From positions 3,658,001 to 3,722,000 of the forward strand of contig NC_047096.1 in assembly GCF_902459505.1 (NCBI RefSeq): DNA of 64,000 nucleotides, given 5' to 3'. The stretch comes from Geotrypetes seraphini. Lineage: Eukaryota; Chordata; Amphibia; Gymnophiona; Dermophiidae. The notes under the pieces were generated by a model. It saw only the letters and a list, made by a program, of their open reading frames with translations. It was not told where the DNA came from and searched no databases. Positions 16,508 to 27,599 of this stretch are shown here, piece after piece. Position 1 is the first letter of the stretch, and each line of letters begins with the position of its first letter. The position numbers were made by a program, and so were the translations under genes.

Positions 16508-17540
16508 GTAGGTGGAATTGGCTTTTCCTTGCTGGGTTTTGGGCCTGGGTGTATTGCAGTCTGCGCTATGGGGGAGGGGATGCCTGAAGTACCCTGATGG
16601 GAAAGATCTGCAGTGGGTTTTATCTGCATGGGGCTCAGCCTGGTCAGGTTGGCTGCAACCCTTTTGAAAGAATAGGATACTGAGGACGGGGGAACCTCCC
16701 TAAAGCTCCCATGAGCAGATCTGGATCTCACAATCGGGCTTTCTTTTGCCAGAGTTGTTGACTGTCTAAAGCTTCCCTACAGTGCTATGGCCTTCTGACC
16801 TACATCCTTCCTGGCCGCCTGCCCCCAAATCTGTTGGAAAGCATGAACAAACAGAACTGTGCACATGGCTGCTGCTCTCCTCTCCTCCCCCGCTGTAAAC
16901 CTTCCTGCTCTCCCAGTAGGGCTTAGCCACCTTTTTGTCAGCTGTGAGTCATTTCACCAGTATGCTTTTTTTTTTTCCCCTTTAATCTGAACTATTTTCT
17001 CCTTTATTCTTTCATTGTGGCTGTGGGTGACGCTGGTTTGGTTCTTAAGAGACCCAGTCAGCAGGTGCCCCCCAATAACACAGAACCAGTGTGCTGTCTG
17101 AAGAGCGCAGTACTGTGTAGTCTTTTCTGACGAACCCTCCCCTCTTTTTCAAAGAAAGGGATCAGATCTGACTTAGCCATGGAGAACCTAGAGCCTTTTG
17201 CTTAAGCTTACGTGCCATTGCCTTAGGGCTTTCCCCACATCAAAGGCTCTCCTAGCTTTTCTTCCTTCCTGAGAAAGGTGGGTACCAGTGAATTGTCAGG
17301 GGTGGATTCGCCTTGGTATTAACCCCAAGTGGGCTATTTCTCTTCTGTTGAGAGGGAGGGGACTATGAAATATTTTGGTCAAGGATCTTGGGGACAGTCC
17401 TAGAACAGTACATTTGGCTTTGTGCTTGTGCCTTGAAGGGGAATGTTTTGTTGTGGGGGGGGGGGGGGTTTGGGGGGGAGGCGTATAGTCTCGCCCAAAT
17501 GCATGTATATACCCCACAGCATTCCCCAGGAGTTCAGAAT
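16508..17540. other. Proximal intron 1, non-repetitive
   Basis: No transposon recognised over the first kilobase of the intron, apart from a G-run at 17455-17480. Such promoter-proximal sequence often carries regulatory DNA, but no specific site is claimed. Confidence 0.3.
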
Positions 17541-17544
17541 GTGA

Positions 17545-17990
17545 TAGTCATAGAAACAGAGAAAAAGACAGCAGATAAAGACCATATGGCCTATCCAGTC
17601 TGTCTATCCATCTGAACTACTAAACTCTACAATCCCTTCCTCTCTCCCTTAAAGATCCCCTGTGCTTAGAAACAGAAACTGACTGCAGATAAAGACCATA
17701 CGGCCTATCCAGGCTTTTCATTCATATCAACTCTCTAAATTCTGTAGACCTTTCTTCTCCCTAAGACATCCTCTGTGCTTTCTTGAAATCAGACACAATT
17801 CATCTCAACTGGGAGGCCGTTCCATGCACCCACCACCCTTTCTGTAAAGAAGTATTTCCTCAGGTTACTTCCAAGTCTATCCCCTTTCACCTTCCGTCAT
17901 TCTATGTCCCACACCTCTGCTCTTTTCCATTGATCTTTAAAGGTCTCCATCATAACTTGCCTTTCTTCCGAGATTTTTAGTTCTGTCCTT
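17545..17990 (-). mobile_element. Two overlapping CR1 3' tails
   Basis: CAGATAAAGACCATATGGCC at 17571 and CAGATAAAGACCATACGGCC at 17685 are reverse-complement CR1 ends. The second continues through the complement of the terminal coding block (TTCCATGCACCCACCACCCT). Confidence 0.75.
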
Positions 17991-18170
17991 GTGTATGTTC
18001 TCCCTCATTCTATAATCTTGCACACACATTTTTGACCTTGCACGAACAAGGCCACTCCTCACCTCTACCCCTTATCTAGTCTGTCTGCCTGTAGTGTATG
18101 AATAAGAAGTGTGCATTCTTAGGGCCTTGGTGATATAATGACTTTCTAAGTCTATTGGAAAAAGACTCAC

Positions 18171-18612
18171 AGAGAATGACATAGGGGTGGTTATTCATCC
18201 CCGTGTCATTATTTAAGGACAGAGGGAAGAATTGAAGTTTGAATGGGCCCAACCACTGACCCTGAAGCCTTGCATGGAAGAATGCTGGTGTAGAAGGACT
18301 GAGGTTGAGATAGACACTAAAGAATGACAGTCTCTGGTATCCAGAGCAGATATTGTGATGTCATAATGCCTCAATCCACCAATGCCTAAGAGCCAACGTC
18401 ATCAGTGATGTCACAATGGCTTCATTATCTTATATTTGGCTCACATAATAATCAGAGTCTGAATGGGCCCAGCCACTGACCCTCAAGCCTTGCATTGAAG
18501 AATGCTGGTGTAGAGGGATGGAGGTTGAAATGGACACTAAAGAATGACACGGGATAGTTTCCTGTGGTTACCCACAGGGACAGGGTCAAATTCTGTCCCA
18601 TGTCATTCTCTA
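18171..18612. mobile_element. hAT-type MITE, AGAGAATGACA family, copy 1
   Basis: Starts AGAGAATGACATAGGGG and ends CCCATGTCATTCTCTA. Inside are two direct copies of about 90 bp (18236-18328 and 18452-18547; word GACCCTSAAGCCTTGCAT), with a GACATCAC-core unit between them. Larger relatives are at 24773 and 54860. Flanking duplication not evident. Confidence 0.6.
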
Positions 18613-18729
18613 TGAATGTCACATACCTAATAGGTATCACTTAACTACTCCATCATAAGATACTTGGCAACAACAAGACCAGAGAGATGTTAGCAAACTG
18701 GATTCCAGTCTCACCATCACCACCATTCA

Positions 18730-19155
18730 CTGTGTGTCCCTGAGCTCTTTCCCTGTTATTCTATAAATGGTGAACAAATTATGCACAAGTGTGTAATAGT
18801 TTTGAAGAATTCCAGTCATGCATGTAAATTAATTACTTAATCGGGTCTTAATTGGCAATAGCTATCAATAATTGGCCTAAGGTGTATTAATTAGCAGTAA
18901 TCTACAGTTGCACGCACAAGTCATGACCCTGTTCTGTAAAGTGCGCATGTAAATTTTACATGGGAGGGGCACAGGTGGGGGCACGAGTCTTCCAGCCATT
19001 TTAGTGAACCCTTCAGCAAATTCTATCAGTTGCGCACAAAAGGTGGCGTGTTTACACCTGCCCCAGCCATGGTGCAAGGGTCGGTGCACAAATGCCGACA
19101 TGCTAGAGTTGTATAACAGCGAATAGGCTTTTAATTGCTCTTATAGAATGTGCAT
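18730..19155. mobile_element. Possible MITE with TTCTATAA/TTATAGAA ends
   Basis: ATTCTATAAATGGTG near 18759 and CTCTTATAGAATGTGC near 19138 form weak inverted ends around a sequence with several GCACAA/TTGTGC words. Family unknown. Confidence 0.3.
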
Positions 19156-19349
19156 AAAATGTAGACGCTGACTTTTAGGTGATATTTCTTGAATTGAAAC
19201 CTTTGGACCTTGTGATTTTTCTCATTCGAAAAGTCTTACGAAATGTCTGTCTTCCTGTCGGTGAGGACCATGGGTTGGGTCTCGGCCCCAAAGGGCATTT
19301 TGTTTTAGGAGAAGGTTGTGACTGAGGGGAAAACGGGACTGGGCAGAAC

Positions 19350-19468
19350 GTGAACCTGGCTCTGAATTCAAAAGGGCCTGGATCTCGGGGAGAGCAAGAG
19401 ATAATGGTTGCTGCGGATGGACAGACCGGATGGGCCATTTGGCCTTTATCTGCCACCATGTTTCTGTC
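19350..19468 (+). mobile_element. CR1 3' tail
   Basis: TCTGAATTCAAAAGGGCCTG, then AGAGATAATGGTTGCTGCGG and GGGCCATTTGGCCTTTATCT ending TTTCTGTC. It directly abuts the TTAA MITE. Confidence 0.8.
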
Positions 19469-19472
19469 TTAA

Positions 19473-19900
19473 CCGCACACCCTTAAAAATCTGCTCACCT
19501 CGGGGGTGAGCGGGATCTGAGGTCTGCGGGAGTTAATCTGTAGAGTGAACGGGATCCATGAGGTCCACAGGTGTTAAAAAACCCGAGAATCCCTGTGGAC
19601 CCCATGCCACGATCGCATTCTTTTGAAGGCCATGCGCATTTAGTTCTGTGGGGTATGTGAGATCCTCTTTTTAACTTCAACTTTTGCTGGCATTGAATAC
19701 TGGAGTCTCATTCTAATTCTTCCTTATGGTGTGCCCAGCTTTTCTTTACCCCCAGTGCCCCAAATGCCTTCTACCTGGACGCATGGCCTTAAAAAGAAAG
19801 CGGCCGTGACGTGGAGTCCACAGATATCCTCGTTTTAACTCCTGAGGACCTCATGGATCCCGCTCACCCCCGAGGTGAGTAGATTTTTAAAGGCATGCGG
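19473..19900. mobile_element. TTAA-flanked MITE (piggyBac/Kolobok-type site)
   Basis: TTAA stands at 19469-19472 and 19901-19904. The ends CCGCACACCCTTAAAAATC and, in complement, CCGCATGCCTTTAAAAATC run on for about 45 bp of inverted repeat including CTCACCTCGGGGGTGAGC. No coding capacity. The TTAA site is typical of piggyBac and Kolobok elements; I cannot choose between them. Confidence 0.75.
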
Positions 19901-19904
19901 TTAA

Positions 19905-20425
19905 AATCCGCAAGGTCCGTGTGTTACCTTTAAATCCAGCCCTAAGAGTGAGTTCACACACTGGACATGGGTTTCACGCTGAAATCTTACTTGCTCAGCC
20001 TTCTGTCCGGCAGAGCTGTCAGGATTTTCCATCCTCATTCTGCTCACAAGATCACAGGTCATTGTAGCACAGCTCACTTTTAGGAAAGGTTCACGGAGGG
20101 GGTACTGTATCTGGTTACGGAAACCGCTCTGCCTTTCTCTCTTTCATCTCTTATTTGGGCCTGGTTTCCAGTATCCAGTTTTATCACACAGTAACTATGT
20201 AAATATTTTGCTCACAGAGAATAACGTTGTAACAGTTTGCCTTTTGTTTTGAGAAGATAACCTTTCTCAATTACAGATAAAGTGATCAGTGAGTCTGTAA
20301 TTAGCTTATTCTTAGCATACCAGGACAACATGGGCCTGTTATGACTTTGGAGGAGTTGAGGTGTGTAAAGGCCAGATTAAAATGCTTCAATGTCTGCCAG
20401 TGTTTACGCCTTCAGCACTCCCCCC
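19905..20425. other. Unassigned intron sequence
   Basis: No gene or repeat recognised. Confidence 0.3.
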
Positions 20426-20429
20426 TCGA

Positions 20430-20680
20430 GCACCCACCCATCACCTTTCTGTGAAGAAATATTTTCTCATATTCCTTGACTACCTCCGGGGGGAGCCACC
20501 TCTCTTGACCCCTTGCTCTAATTTCTAAATAGGTTTTCTTCATGTTGGTTATTTATGTTGCATCTTTCCCCTCCTCCAAAGCTTTTTCCTCTGCCGGAGT
20601 AGCTGTTTATGACCTGACATCTCATTTTATAGGGCTGTTGGCGCATCTCTCGTTCTGCCTTTTCTCGTGTTTAATCTATG
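20430..20680 (-). mobile_element. Old CR1-type fragment
   Basis: CACCTTTCTGTGAAGAAATATTTTCTCATATT is the complement of the terminal EYFFTERV-like coding block. Divergent and without clear ends. Confidence 0.45.
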
Positions 20681-20774
20681 CACCGGGGATGGGCAGTTTT
20701 GGTCCTAGGGTACTATAGGGAGGCCATATTTGCAGGATGTCTGCAACGACTATGCGTGAAAAGCAAAAGGGGAA

Positions 20775-21080
20775 AGGTATCCGCAGCGTTGAATACAATT
20801 AAGAAAAAAAAAAAGCTTTGACAGCCAAGAGGAGGGACGGAGACGGCCAAGGAGTCCAGGGTTTATTGCCTGTATCCAAATCCAAAACACTTCTAAGAGT
20901 TGTTGATCCAGTTGGAAAAAGACTTGCCTCTTCTGCTAACAATGATATTCTTTTCTCACATTGCCCAGAAATAGCTAAGAAGAAAAAATATATATATATA
21001 TTTTTAGATTGACTCAGGTTGGGCAGAGTGGATGGACCACTCAGGTCTTTATCTGCCGTCATCTACTATGTTATTTGGAT
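20775..21080 (+). mobile_element. CR1-type 3' tail
   Basis: GCCCAGAAATAGCTAAGAAG and GGTTGGGCAGAGTGGATGGA, then TCTGCCGTCATCTACTATGTTA. The same tail is at 41230-41361, so they are one subfamily. Confidence 0.75.
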
Positions 21081-21274
21081 AGAGCAGACCACTGAGGCAG
21101 GCGACATACACTGAAACATTGCTATGTCATGCCATCTGCATGCCAAAACGCTTGATTGCTGCCGATGAACTCTGGATTTGGACTCCTCAGCTGTGTTCTT
21201 TCTTCTCCTTGGTTGTCACTGGGTTCCCCCCCCCCTTTATTATTATATTTCCAGACCCCCCCTTTAAAAAAAAA

Positions 21275-21485
21275 ATAATTTATATTCAGCTTATCCTAAA
21301 ATTCTATGCGGATTATATATTATTTGGATACTCAAGCATTTTCCCCTATCTTTCCCAGTGGGCTCCCACTATCTAATGCACCTGGGGCAATGCACCAGGG
21401 TCCCAAGGAGCAGTTCACGATTTGAACCCACAACCTCAGGGTGCTGAGGCTGTAGTTCTAACCACTGCACCACACATGCCCACTC
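21275..21485 (-). mobile_element. tRNA-derived SINE
   Basis: Complement of the head at 21420-21480 (GATTTGAACCCACAACCTCA) and the CACTGGGAAAGATAGGGGAAA-type body. The LINE-like 3' part is short. Confidence 0.75.
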
Positions 21486-22089
21486 CCTTTGCTACACTTG
21501 ACTGAGGTTCCTTTCCCCTGTTATATCAGAGTAGCAGAGGCCTGCTCCCCCAAATGCCACATGTATGACAGAAAAAAAAAACAGCTTTTCTCCGAGTGGA
21601 GCTCCCCCACCCTGGCTGTCTACTAGGTCCCCCCTAGCTGCTGTCTCTTGAGAGCCATTCTGATCAGCAAGTACTGGATGGCAGAGGAGTCCTTTCATAG
21701 TTTATTTAAAATTTGATTACAAGCCTATCAAAATTCTAGGCAATAGTACAATAATGAAAAAAAATTAGGGCACAATAGTTTAAAACACAGATATCTTCAA
21801 ACTAAGGACAAACTATACAAGTTATACATGGAAAGGGGGAAGGAGCTACAATAAAGTTATGAAAGAAAACAGAAGGAAGGGGAAGACACATTTTGTGCTG
21901 CTAAGATTCTGTTAAAAGAGAGAAAAGAGACAGAACGAGGCGAGTCGGAGATACGTAAAGGGTACTTGGGCGTCACTAGATATCTTTAAGCAGAAAAGAG
22001 TATCTAAAGTTCAAAGGCATCTTTAAATAAAAAACATTTTAAGGCGCTTTTGAATTTCTCTAAGTTGGTTTCAGATTTAATGTGTAAAG

Positions 22090-22288
22090 CAGCGTTGTCC
22101 AACCTGTGGCCCCGTGAAGTATTTTGTGCGGCCCCGGTCGAGGGCGATGCAGCGTTTTCCTCTGCTGCCCCCTGGTGTTTACTGTCTTGCCGGCTCCCTC
22201 CTCTGTCTTGCTGCAGCGTTTGCGCAGCCCCAGAAACATTTTTTTCGGCCAATGCGGCCCAGGGAAGCCAAAAGGTTGGACACCCCTG
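22090..22288. mobile_element. hAT MITE with perfect 8-bp duplication
   Basis: CAGCGTTGTCCAACC at the left and GGTTGGACACCCCTG at the right are hAT-type inverted ends. GTGTAAAG flanks it on both sides (22082-22089, 22289-22296). Length is 199 bp, non-coding. Confidence 0.92.
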
Positions 22289-22404
22289 GTGTAAAGGTAG
22301 AGAATTCCAGATTATGGGAGCTGTTACAGAAAATATTGTTGTACGGCAAGTGCCAATTATTTTCAACGAGGGTACAAAAAGAAGGTATTGGTTTGAGGAT
22401 CTAA

Positions 22405-22563
22405 GGGCTCCTTTTACGAAGGTGCGTTAGGGCCTTAACGCACGGAATAGTGCGTGCGCTAGCCGCTACCACCTCCTTTTGAGCAGGGGGTAGATTTTCA
22501 GCTAGTGCGCGCTAATCCGGTGCGTGCGGTAAAACCTGTAACGCACCTTCATAAAAGGAGCCC
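22405..22563. mobile_element. PIF/Harbinger-like MITE, copy 1
   Basis: Ends GGGCTCCTTTTACGAAGGTG and CACCTTCATAAAAGGAGCCC, flanked by TAA on both sides (22402-22404, 22564-22566). Relatives are at 56037 and 58035. Three-base TWA duplications are the Harbinger hallmark. Confidence 0.75.
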
Positions 22564-22577
22564 TAAGTGTCCTAGAT

Positions 22578-22773
22578 CAGTGGTTCCCAACCTTGTCCTG
22601 GAGGACCTCCAGGCCAATCGGGTTTTCAGGCTAGCCCTAATGAATATGCATGAGAGAGATTTGCATATAATGGAGGTGACAGGCATGCAAATCTGCCCCA
22701 TGCATATTCATTAGGGCTAACCTGAAAACCCGATTGGCTTGGTGGTCCTCCAGGACAGGGTTAGGAACCACTG
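22578..22773. mobile_element. hAT MITE, CAGTGGTTCCCAACC family
   Basis: Inverted ends CAGTGGTTCCCAACCTTGTC and complement of GGGTTAGGAACCACTG. The interior is a near palindrome around CTAATGAATATGCATGAGAG. CCTAGAT stands just before it and again 4 bp after it. Other copies or halves: 28190, 29720/30120, 32565, 50930. Confidence 0.8.
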
Positions 22774-22820
22774 TGGACCTAGATGGTTCATGAGGAAAAA
22801 TCAATTTATCTAGAAATGCT

Positions 22821-24118
22821 GGTCCGTTCACGGCTTCAGGAAGGGGAAATCATGTCTGACGAACTTGCTTCAATTTTTTGAGAAGGTGAACAAACAAATC
22901 GATAGCATAGACCCGGTGGACATAATATACTTGGACTTTCAGAAAGCATTCGACAAGGTCCCACACGCAAGGCTTCTGAGGAAACTAGAAAGCCATGGAA
23001 TAGAGGGGGACATACTAAGATGGATAGGCAGATGGCTGGAGAACAGATTGCAGAGGGTGGACATAAATGGGAAGTTCTCGGACTGGGAGAAGGTGACGAG
23101 TGGCATGCCCCAGGGCTCGGTTCTTGGGCCCATTTTATTCAATATCTTCATAAATGACCTGGAAGAGGAAACAACAAGTAATATAATCAAGTTTGCAGAT
23201 GACACGAAACTGTGTCGGACAGTTGGGTCACTAATGGACAGCGAAGAACTCCAAAGAGAACTCCAGCTAGAGAAATGGGCAGAAAAGTGGCAGATGAAGT
23301 TTAATATAGAAAAATGCAAAGTGATGCACCTGGGCAGGAAAAACAAGGAACATGAATATAAAATGTTAGGTGTGACATTGGGCAAGAGCGAACAAGAAAG
23401 GGACCTGGGGGTTCTGATTGATAGGACCCTGAAGCCGTCGGCGCAATGCGCGGCGGCGGCAAAGAAGGCAAACAGGATGTTGGGCATGATAAAGAAGGGG
23501 ATCACGAGTAGATCAGCGGGCGTCATAATGCCACTTTACAGAGCAATGGTCAGACCACACCTGGAGTACTGTGTCCAACACTGGTCTCCCTACCTAAAGA
23601 AGGATGTGACCCTGCTGGAGAGGGTGCAGAGACGAGCCACGAAGCTAGTAAAGGGTATGGAGAATTTGAGCTACAAAGAACGCCTCAAAAAATCGGGATT
23701 GTTCACCCTCCAGAAGAGAAGGCTGCGAGGGGACATGATAGAGACTTTTAAAATACTAAAAGGTTTCGACAAAATAGAGCAAGAAACATCGTTATTCACA
23801 TTGTCAAATGTGACACGAACAAGAGGTCATGGACTGAAATTGAGAGGCGACAGGCTCAGGACAAATACCAGGAAGTTCTGTTTCACACAGCGAGTGGTGG
23901 ACGCTTGGAACGCTCTCCCGGAGGAGGTTGTGACGGAGACCACCATTCTGGGTTCCAAGGGCAAGCTGGATGCACACCTTCTTGCGAATCACATTGAGGG
24001 ATACGGGTGAACAAGGTTTTCATCGGGGAACACCTGGCTTGGCCTCCGCGTGTGCGGGACACCGGACTAGATGGACCAAAGGTCTGATTCGGTGAAGGCG
24101 TTTCTTATGTTCATTTTA
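22821..24118 (+). mobile_element. Young 5'-truncated CR1 LINE with a 381-codon open frame
   Basis: The frame 22865-24010 is open for 381 codons. It covers the back half of the reverse transcriptase (IIYLDFQKAFDKVPHARLL, SGMPQGSVLGPILFNIFIND, catalytic FADD in IIKFADDTKLC), then the [40 protein letters not shown] and WNALPEEVV blocks. The 3' end is GGGCCTCCGCGTGTGCGGGA-like through TTCTTATGTTC. The absence of stops marks a recent insertion. The endonuclease half is missing, so it is not autonomous. Confidence 0.93.
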
Positions 24119-24772
24119 TGTGTTTTAAATATTATCAGGACGAATTTATATGTTATTCTATGGGGGATAGGGAGCCAGTGTGGCTTAACGTGGTCATATT
24201 TCTGGAAAGCACCAGGTCTGTGAGTATTAAAAGCCATTTAGGTCTAGATGGGGAGTTATTGCGGTGTAAATCCCAATGTGGAGCCTTCAAATTGGCTGCG
24301 TTGAATGCGGCTTTTCTTAACCTCCCTCTCCCTAGGAAAATGCAGCCGCCTTCCTGAATTCGGGGCCTGGGAAGCTTTCGTTGTGCTAGGGACCCCAGTG
24401 AATGACTTGTGGGCTATTTCAGGGGCGCTGGCTAGAGGCTGTGTTCCTGGTGAGAATTGTGCTGTCCGAATAGATCCGTTCTTCATGAGAGTGATGTACT
24501 TTGCACCAGACCATCTCCAGAGACCCATTAGGAGAGTTCGGCCCTTCTCAAGGAAAGGAGCAGACGCAGCTGTCGTTGTTAGGCTGTTGTCAGGTAATGA
24601 AATTCAAAAAGACTCTCTGTTCTTGCAGTAACCAGAGAATTCTCACAGAAGAGCTGGATTTTGCCATCCCTGACCTGTAGAACTGTTGAAGCTCTTCACC
24701 TTGTTCCTCCTACCATTGTACCAAGATTAGAAAATGAACCAGGAAAATAGAGCCACTCGGAAAGGGAGAAAT

Positions 24773-25298
24773 TAGAAAATTTGTCCCCATCCTGTCCCCG
24801 TGAGTTTTGTCACTCTACCTTAACCGCACAAGTCTCGAACACGTATGATTTTAAAGTGTTTGAGGCTTGTGCGGATGAGGGCGGAGCTTAGGCATGGGTG
24901 GAATGAGGCATTATGACATCACAATCTGAGCTCTAGAATGTTGCCACTTAGGATTTTAAAGTCTTTGAGGCTTGTACAGATGAGGGCGGAGCTTAGGCAT
25001 GGGTGGAATGAGGCATTATGACATCACAATCTCAGCTCTGGAATGTTGCCACTTAGGATTTTAAAGTGTTTGAGGCTTGTGCAGATGAGGACGGAGCTTA
25101 GGCATTGGTGGAATGAGGCATTATGACATCACAATCTCAGCTCTGGAATGTTGCTACTTATGTTTTAAAGGGTTTCAGGCTTGTGCAGATGAGGACGGAG
25201 CTTGCAGGAATGGGGCAGGGACAGGAAAAAAACTGGACGGGATGGGATAATGATTTTCTACGTGGACGGCGAAAAATTTGTCCCCATGTCATTTTCTA
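24773..25298. mobile_element. hAT-type MITE with 105-bp internal repeats, copy 2
   Basis: Ends TAGAAAAT and ATTTTCTA, flanked by GGAGAAAT (24765-24772) and GGAGAAAC (25299-25306), 7 of 8 identical. Subterminal AAATTTGTCCCCAT words lie at both ends. Three internal repeats are phased at 24862, 24967 and 25072, and a partial fourth at 25176. Confidence 0.8.
24862..25176 (+). repeat. 105-bp tandem repeat, 3 monomers plus partial
   Basis: Monomers begin GAGGCTTGTG at 24862, 24967 and 25072 (105-bp steps). Each carries GGCGGAGCTTAGGCATKGGT-type sequence, the GACATCAC core and TGTTGCCACTTAGGATTTTAAAG. They are the reverse complement of the 54979-55503 array. Confidence 0.92.
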
Positions 25299-25629
25299 GG
25301 AGAAACAGAGGGCAATGATACAGTGTTCCCTCTAAGGACTGAGTTCATATGAGCAAAAATTTTTGTTACATTGTATGTTTGGGAATGTCCCACAGCCGGT
25401 CTGTTTCCGTTTGCTTCTGGTTCAGGAAAGTAGCAGAAGGTGGGAGAGTGGTGAGGGAAAAGGTGCTAGTCTTGACCCCTCCGGCTGCGTGGCCAAGCTG
25501 CTTAGAGGGAACATTGCCTTAGATCACTACAAATTATCTCAGTTGCTGCAACAGGTTTTCACTCATCGAATAGTTAAGCTTTGGAACTTGTAGCCAGAGG
25601 GTGTGGTAACATCAGTGAGCCTATCTGGG

Positions 25630-25775
25630 TTTAAAAAAAGGGTTGGACCCTTGTGACCCTGGGCAAATTACTTAATCCTCCATTGTCCCAGGTACAAAAT
25701 AAGTACTTATATATATATATATATATAAAACCACTTTGAATGTGTAACCACAAAAAGGTGGTATATAAATCCCTT
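25630..25775 (+). mobile_element. SINE 3' half
   Basis: ACCCTGGGCAAATTACTTAATCC and CCAGGTACAAAATAAGTACT, then a (TA)n run at 25709-25727 and AAAAAGGTGGTATATAAATCCC. The tRNA head is missing. Confidence 0.65.
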
Positions 25776-25814
25776 TCCCTTTTCCATAGCGAAGCCACTG
25801 CTTGATCTGGGATC

Positions 25815-26060
25815 AGTAGAATGGGTTGTTGCTATTGTTTGGGATTCTGGATTGTTACTACTATTTGGGATTTTAGAATTTTGTTACTCATTGGGATTCT
25901 GGGATCTTGCTATTCTTTAGGATCCCTGAGGAAGGTGTGTTTGCCGAAACATGGACTGTGTAGGGTCCGGTTGGATTTTTATCACTGTAATTTTTATCAT
26001 TGTATGTTTTTAATTGAATTTTCATGATTTTATATGTCAGTGTTTAATAAATTAACTCCA
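25815..26060 (+). repeat. Degenerate GGGATTCT repeats followed by a GAGGAAGGTGTGTTTGCCGA module
   Basis: 25820-25920 repeats TTGTTACTA..TTTGGGATTTT-like units related to the 56-bp minisatellite. CCCTGAGGAAGGTGTGTTTGCCGAAACAYGG (25925 onward) recurs near 45480-45520 as an unclassified dispersed repeat. Confidence 0.45.
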
Positions 26061-26714
26061 GAACATCTGTATCCACAGTTTTTTGTTTTTATCTGTGGAT
26101 CATCGGGTCTCCCCATTTTTCTTTGTTGATTATTATTGATATACCATCTATCAAAACAAGTGTCTAAACGGTGTACAGTATAAAAAGATTGAAGAAAGCA
26201 ATTAAAATAGGTAAATAAAAGCAATATTTTATCAAATATTAAAAATACTAGACGGATTCACATTGACGTACATGGAACACAAGGGAAGTTGGGGAGGGAA
26301 AGGTTTTTTAAAATACATCGAAGTAAAATGAGTAAAAAGGAAGGTAAATGGGGGAGTGGTAAGACATTAGAATAGGGATCGCTTCAGAAGAAGCGTTTGG
26401 TGTTTCAAGAGTTAAAGGTTTGAGAAGCGGGAGCTGCTACTGGAGAGTAAAGGCGTCTTACTTTCAGACATTTTTAGTGAAGGAACAAAGTAAAACAATT
26501 ATATTTCATTACAAATAATTTCACTAATTTTGAAAATTCAAATCCATATATTCCATTAAATACTATCATTCCTCCAAATATTTTATAAGACAAATCCCAT
26601 TCCCCCCTTTCCCTTATATGTTATAACATTTTATTGCAGGAAACAAGTAAATATACAGTAATATAAAGCAAATTGATAAGCATTACGATTAAATTCACAA
26701 TTATAATATTTCCA
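26061..26714. other. AT-rich intron sequence
   Basis: Probably decayed LINE material (L2-like CATCTATCAAAACAAGTGTC near 26147), but no ends or coding blocks are clear. Confidence 0.3.
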
Positions 26715-27480
26715 TATATATAATAATAATAATAACAGCTTATATACCGCAATACCGTGAAGTTCTATGCGGTTTACAAAAGATTAAGCAAAGGTAACAA
26801 ATTGAATTGAGGGAATTCATGGATGGGAGAACATCGCAGGGGAGGAGACATAGGCATCCTGGGACTGTCGGCCAGAAGAAGCCCTTTCTGGATACGTCAA
26901 TCGCTCCTCCTAAACTTACTTGCTCCACTTCATCACTGACGCTGACCCATTCTGCTTCTATTCCTTTCTCTCCTCTCTTCTACCTTCCAAAGTATTTAGA
27001 TCAATGCTGTCTTTTTAAAATGTTTATTTTATTTTTATTTTTCCTCTAACTCTACTTTTCACTTCACTATTACCCTCCAGGTACTTTAGTTAGATTGTGA
27101 GCCTTCGGGACAGTAAGGGAATTTTCCAAGTACCTTTCTTATTTCTAATCTTAATGTATATTTTCTGTAAACCGCTTAGAACCTAACGGATGTAGCGGTA
27201 TATAAGAAATAAATTACATTACATTACATTTAAGAGGGGAGGAAGAAAGAGAATTAATAGGACAGGAAATTCATTGTTGAGGAGAGAGTGATCAAAAGGA
27301 CAAGTTAATCGCTATAGAGGGGAGAGAGAAGAGAGGATCAGTTGTCTAGATGCTGTAGGAACAAGTGTGTTTTTAGACGTTTCCTAAATTCCCCATAAGT
27401 AATGGGCGAAAGCAATTGTTCTAGGTCTTTACCCCATGATGCTGCTTGGTGTGAGAGAAGGTGTTCATGGTGTTTTTTCA
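26715..27480 (-). mobile_element. L2-type LINE 3' end, interrupted
   Basis: AATAATAATAATAACAGCTTATATACCGCAATACCGTGAA (26725 onward) is the complement of an L2 3' end. The body resumes at 27233-27480 (TTTTTAGACGTTTCCTAAATTC), as in the copy at 29765. The interruption at about 26890-27232 ends in a plus-strand LINE or SINE tail with ATTACATTACATTACATT (27212-27230). Confidence 0.7.
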
Positions 27481-27599
27481 GTTTACATTCCTCCAAAATA
27501 TATTTCCATATGACCTATTTCAACCCCCCCCATTTCTTTTTATTTTATATTCAATTTATTACATTGTAATACAGTTCCATATAACCAATTCCATCCTAC

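Larger units (their letters stand above)
21690..24380 (-). mobile_element. L2-type LINE carrying four later insertions
   Basis: The minus strand encodes VTAPIIWNSLPLH on one side of a hAT MITE and IKSETNLEKFKSALKCFLFK on the other, the L2 C-terminal pattern. Element pieces are about 21690-22089, 22297-22401, 22567-22577 and 22785-22820, with a probable piece at 24119-24380. The insertions are hAT 22090-22288, Harbinger-like 22405-22563, hAT 22578-22773 and CR1 about 22821-24118. Confidence 0.65.

Noticed and set aside
22939-23526. 195-codon minus frame
   Set aside because: Antisense shadow of the CR1 reverse transcriptase.
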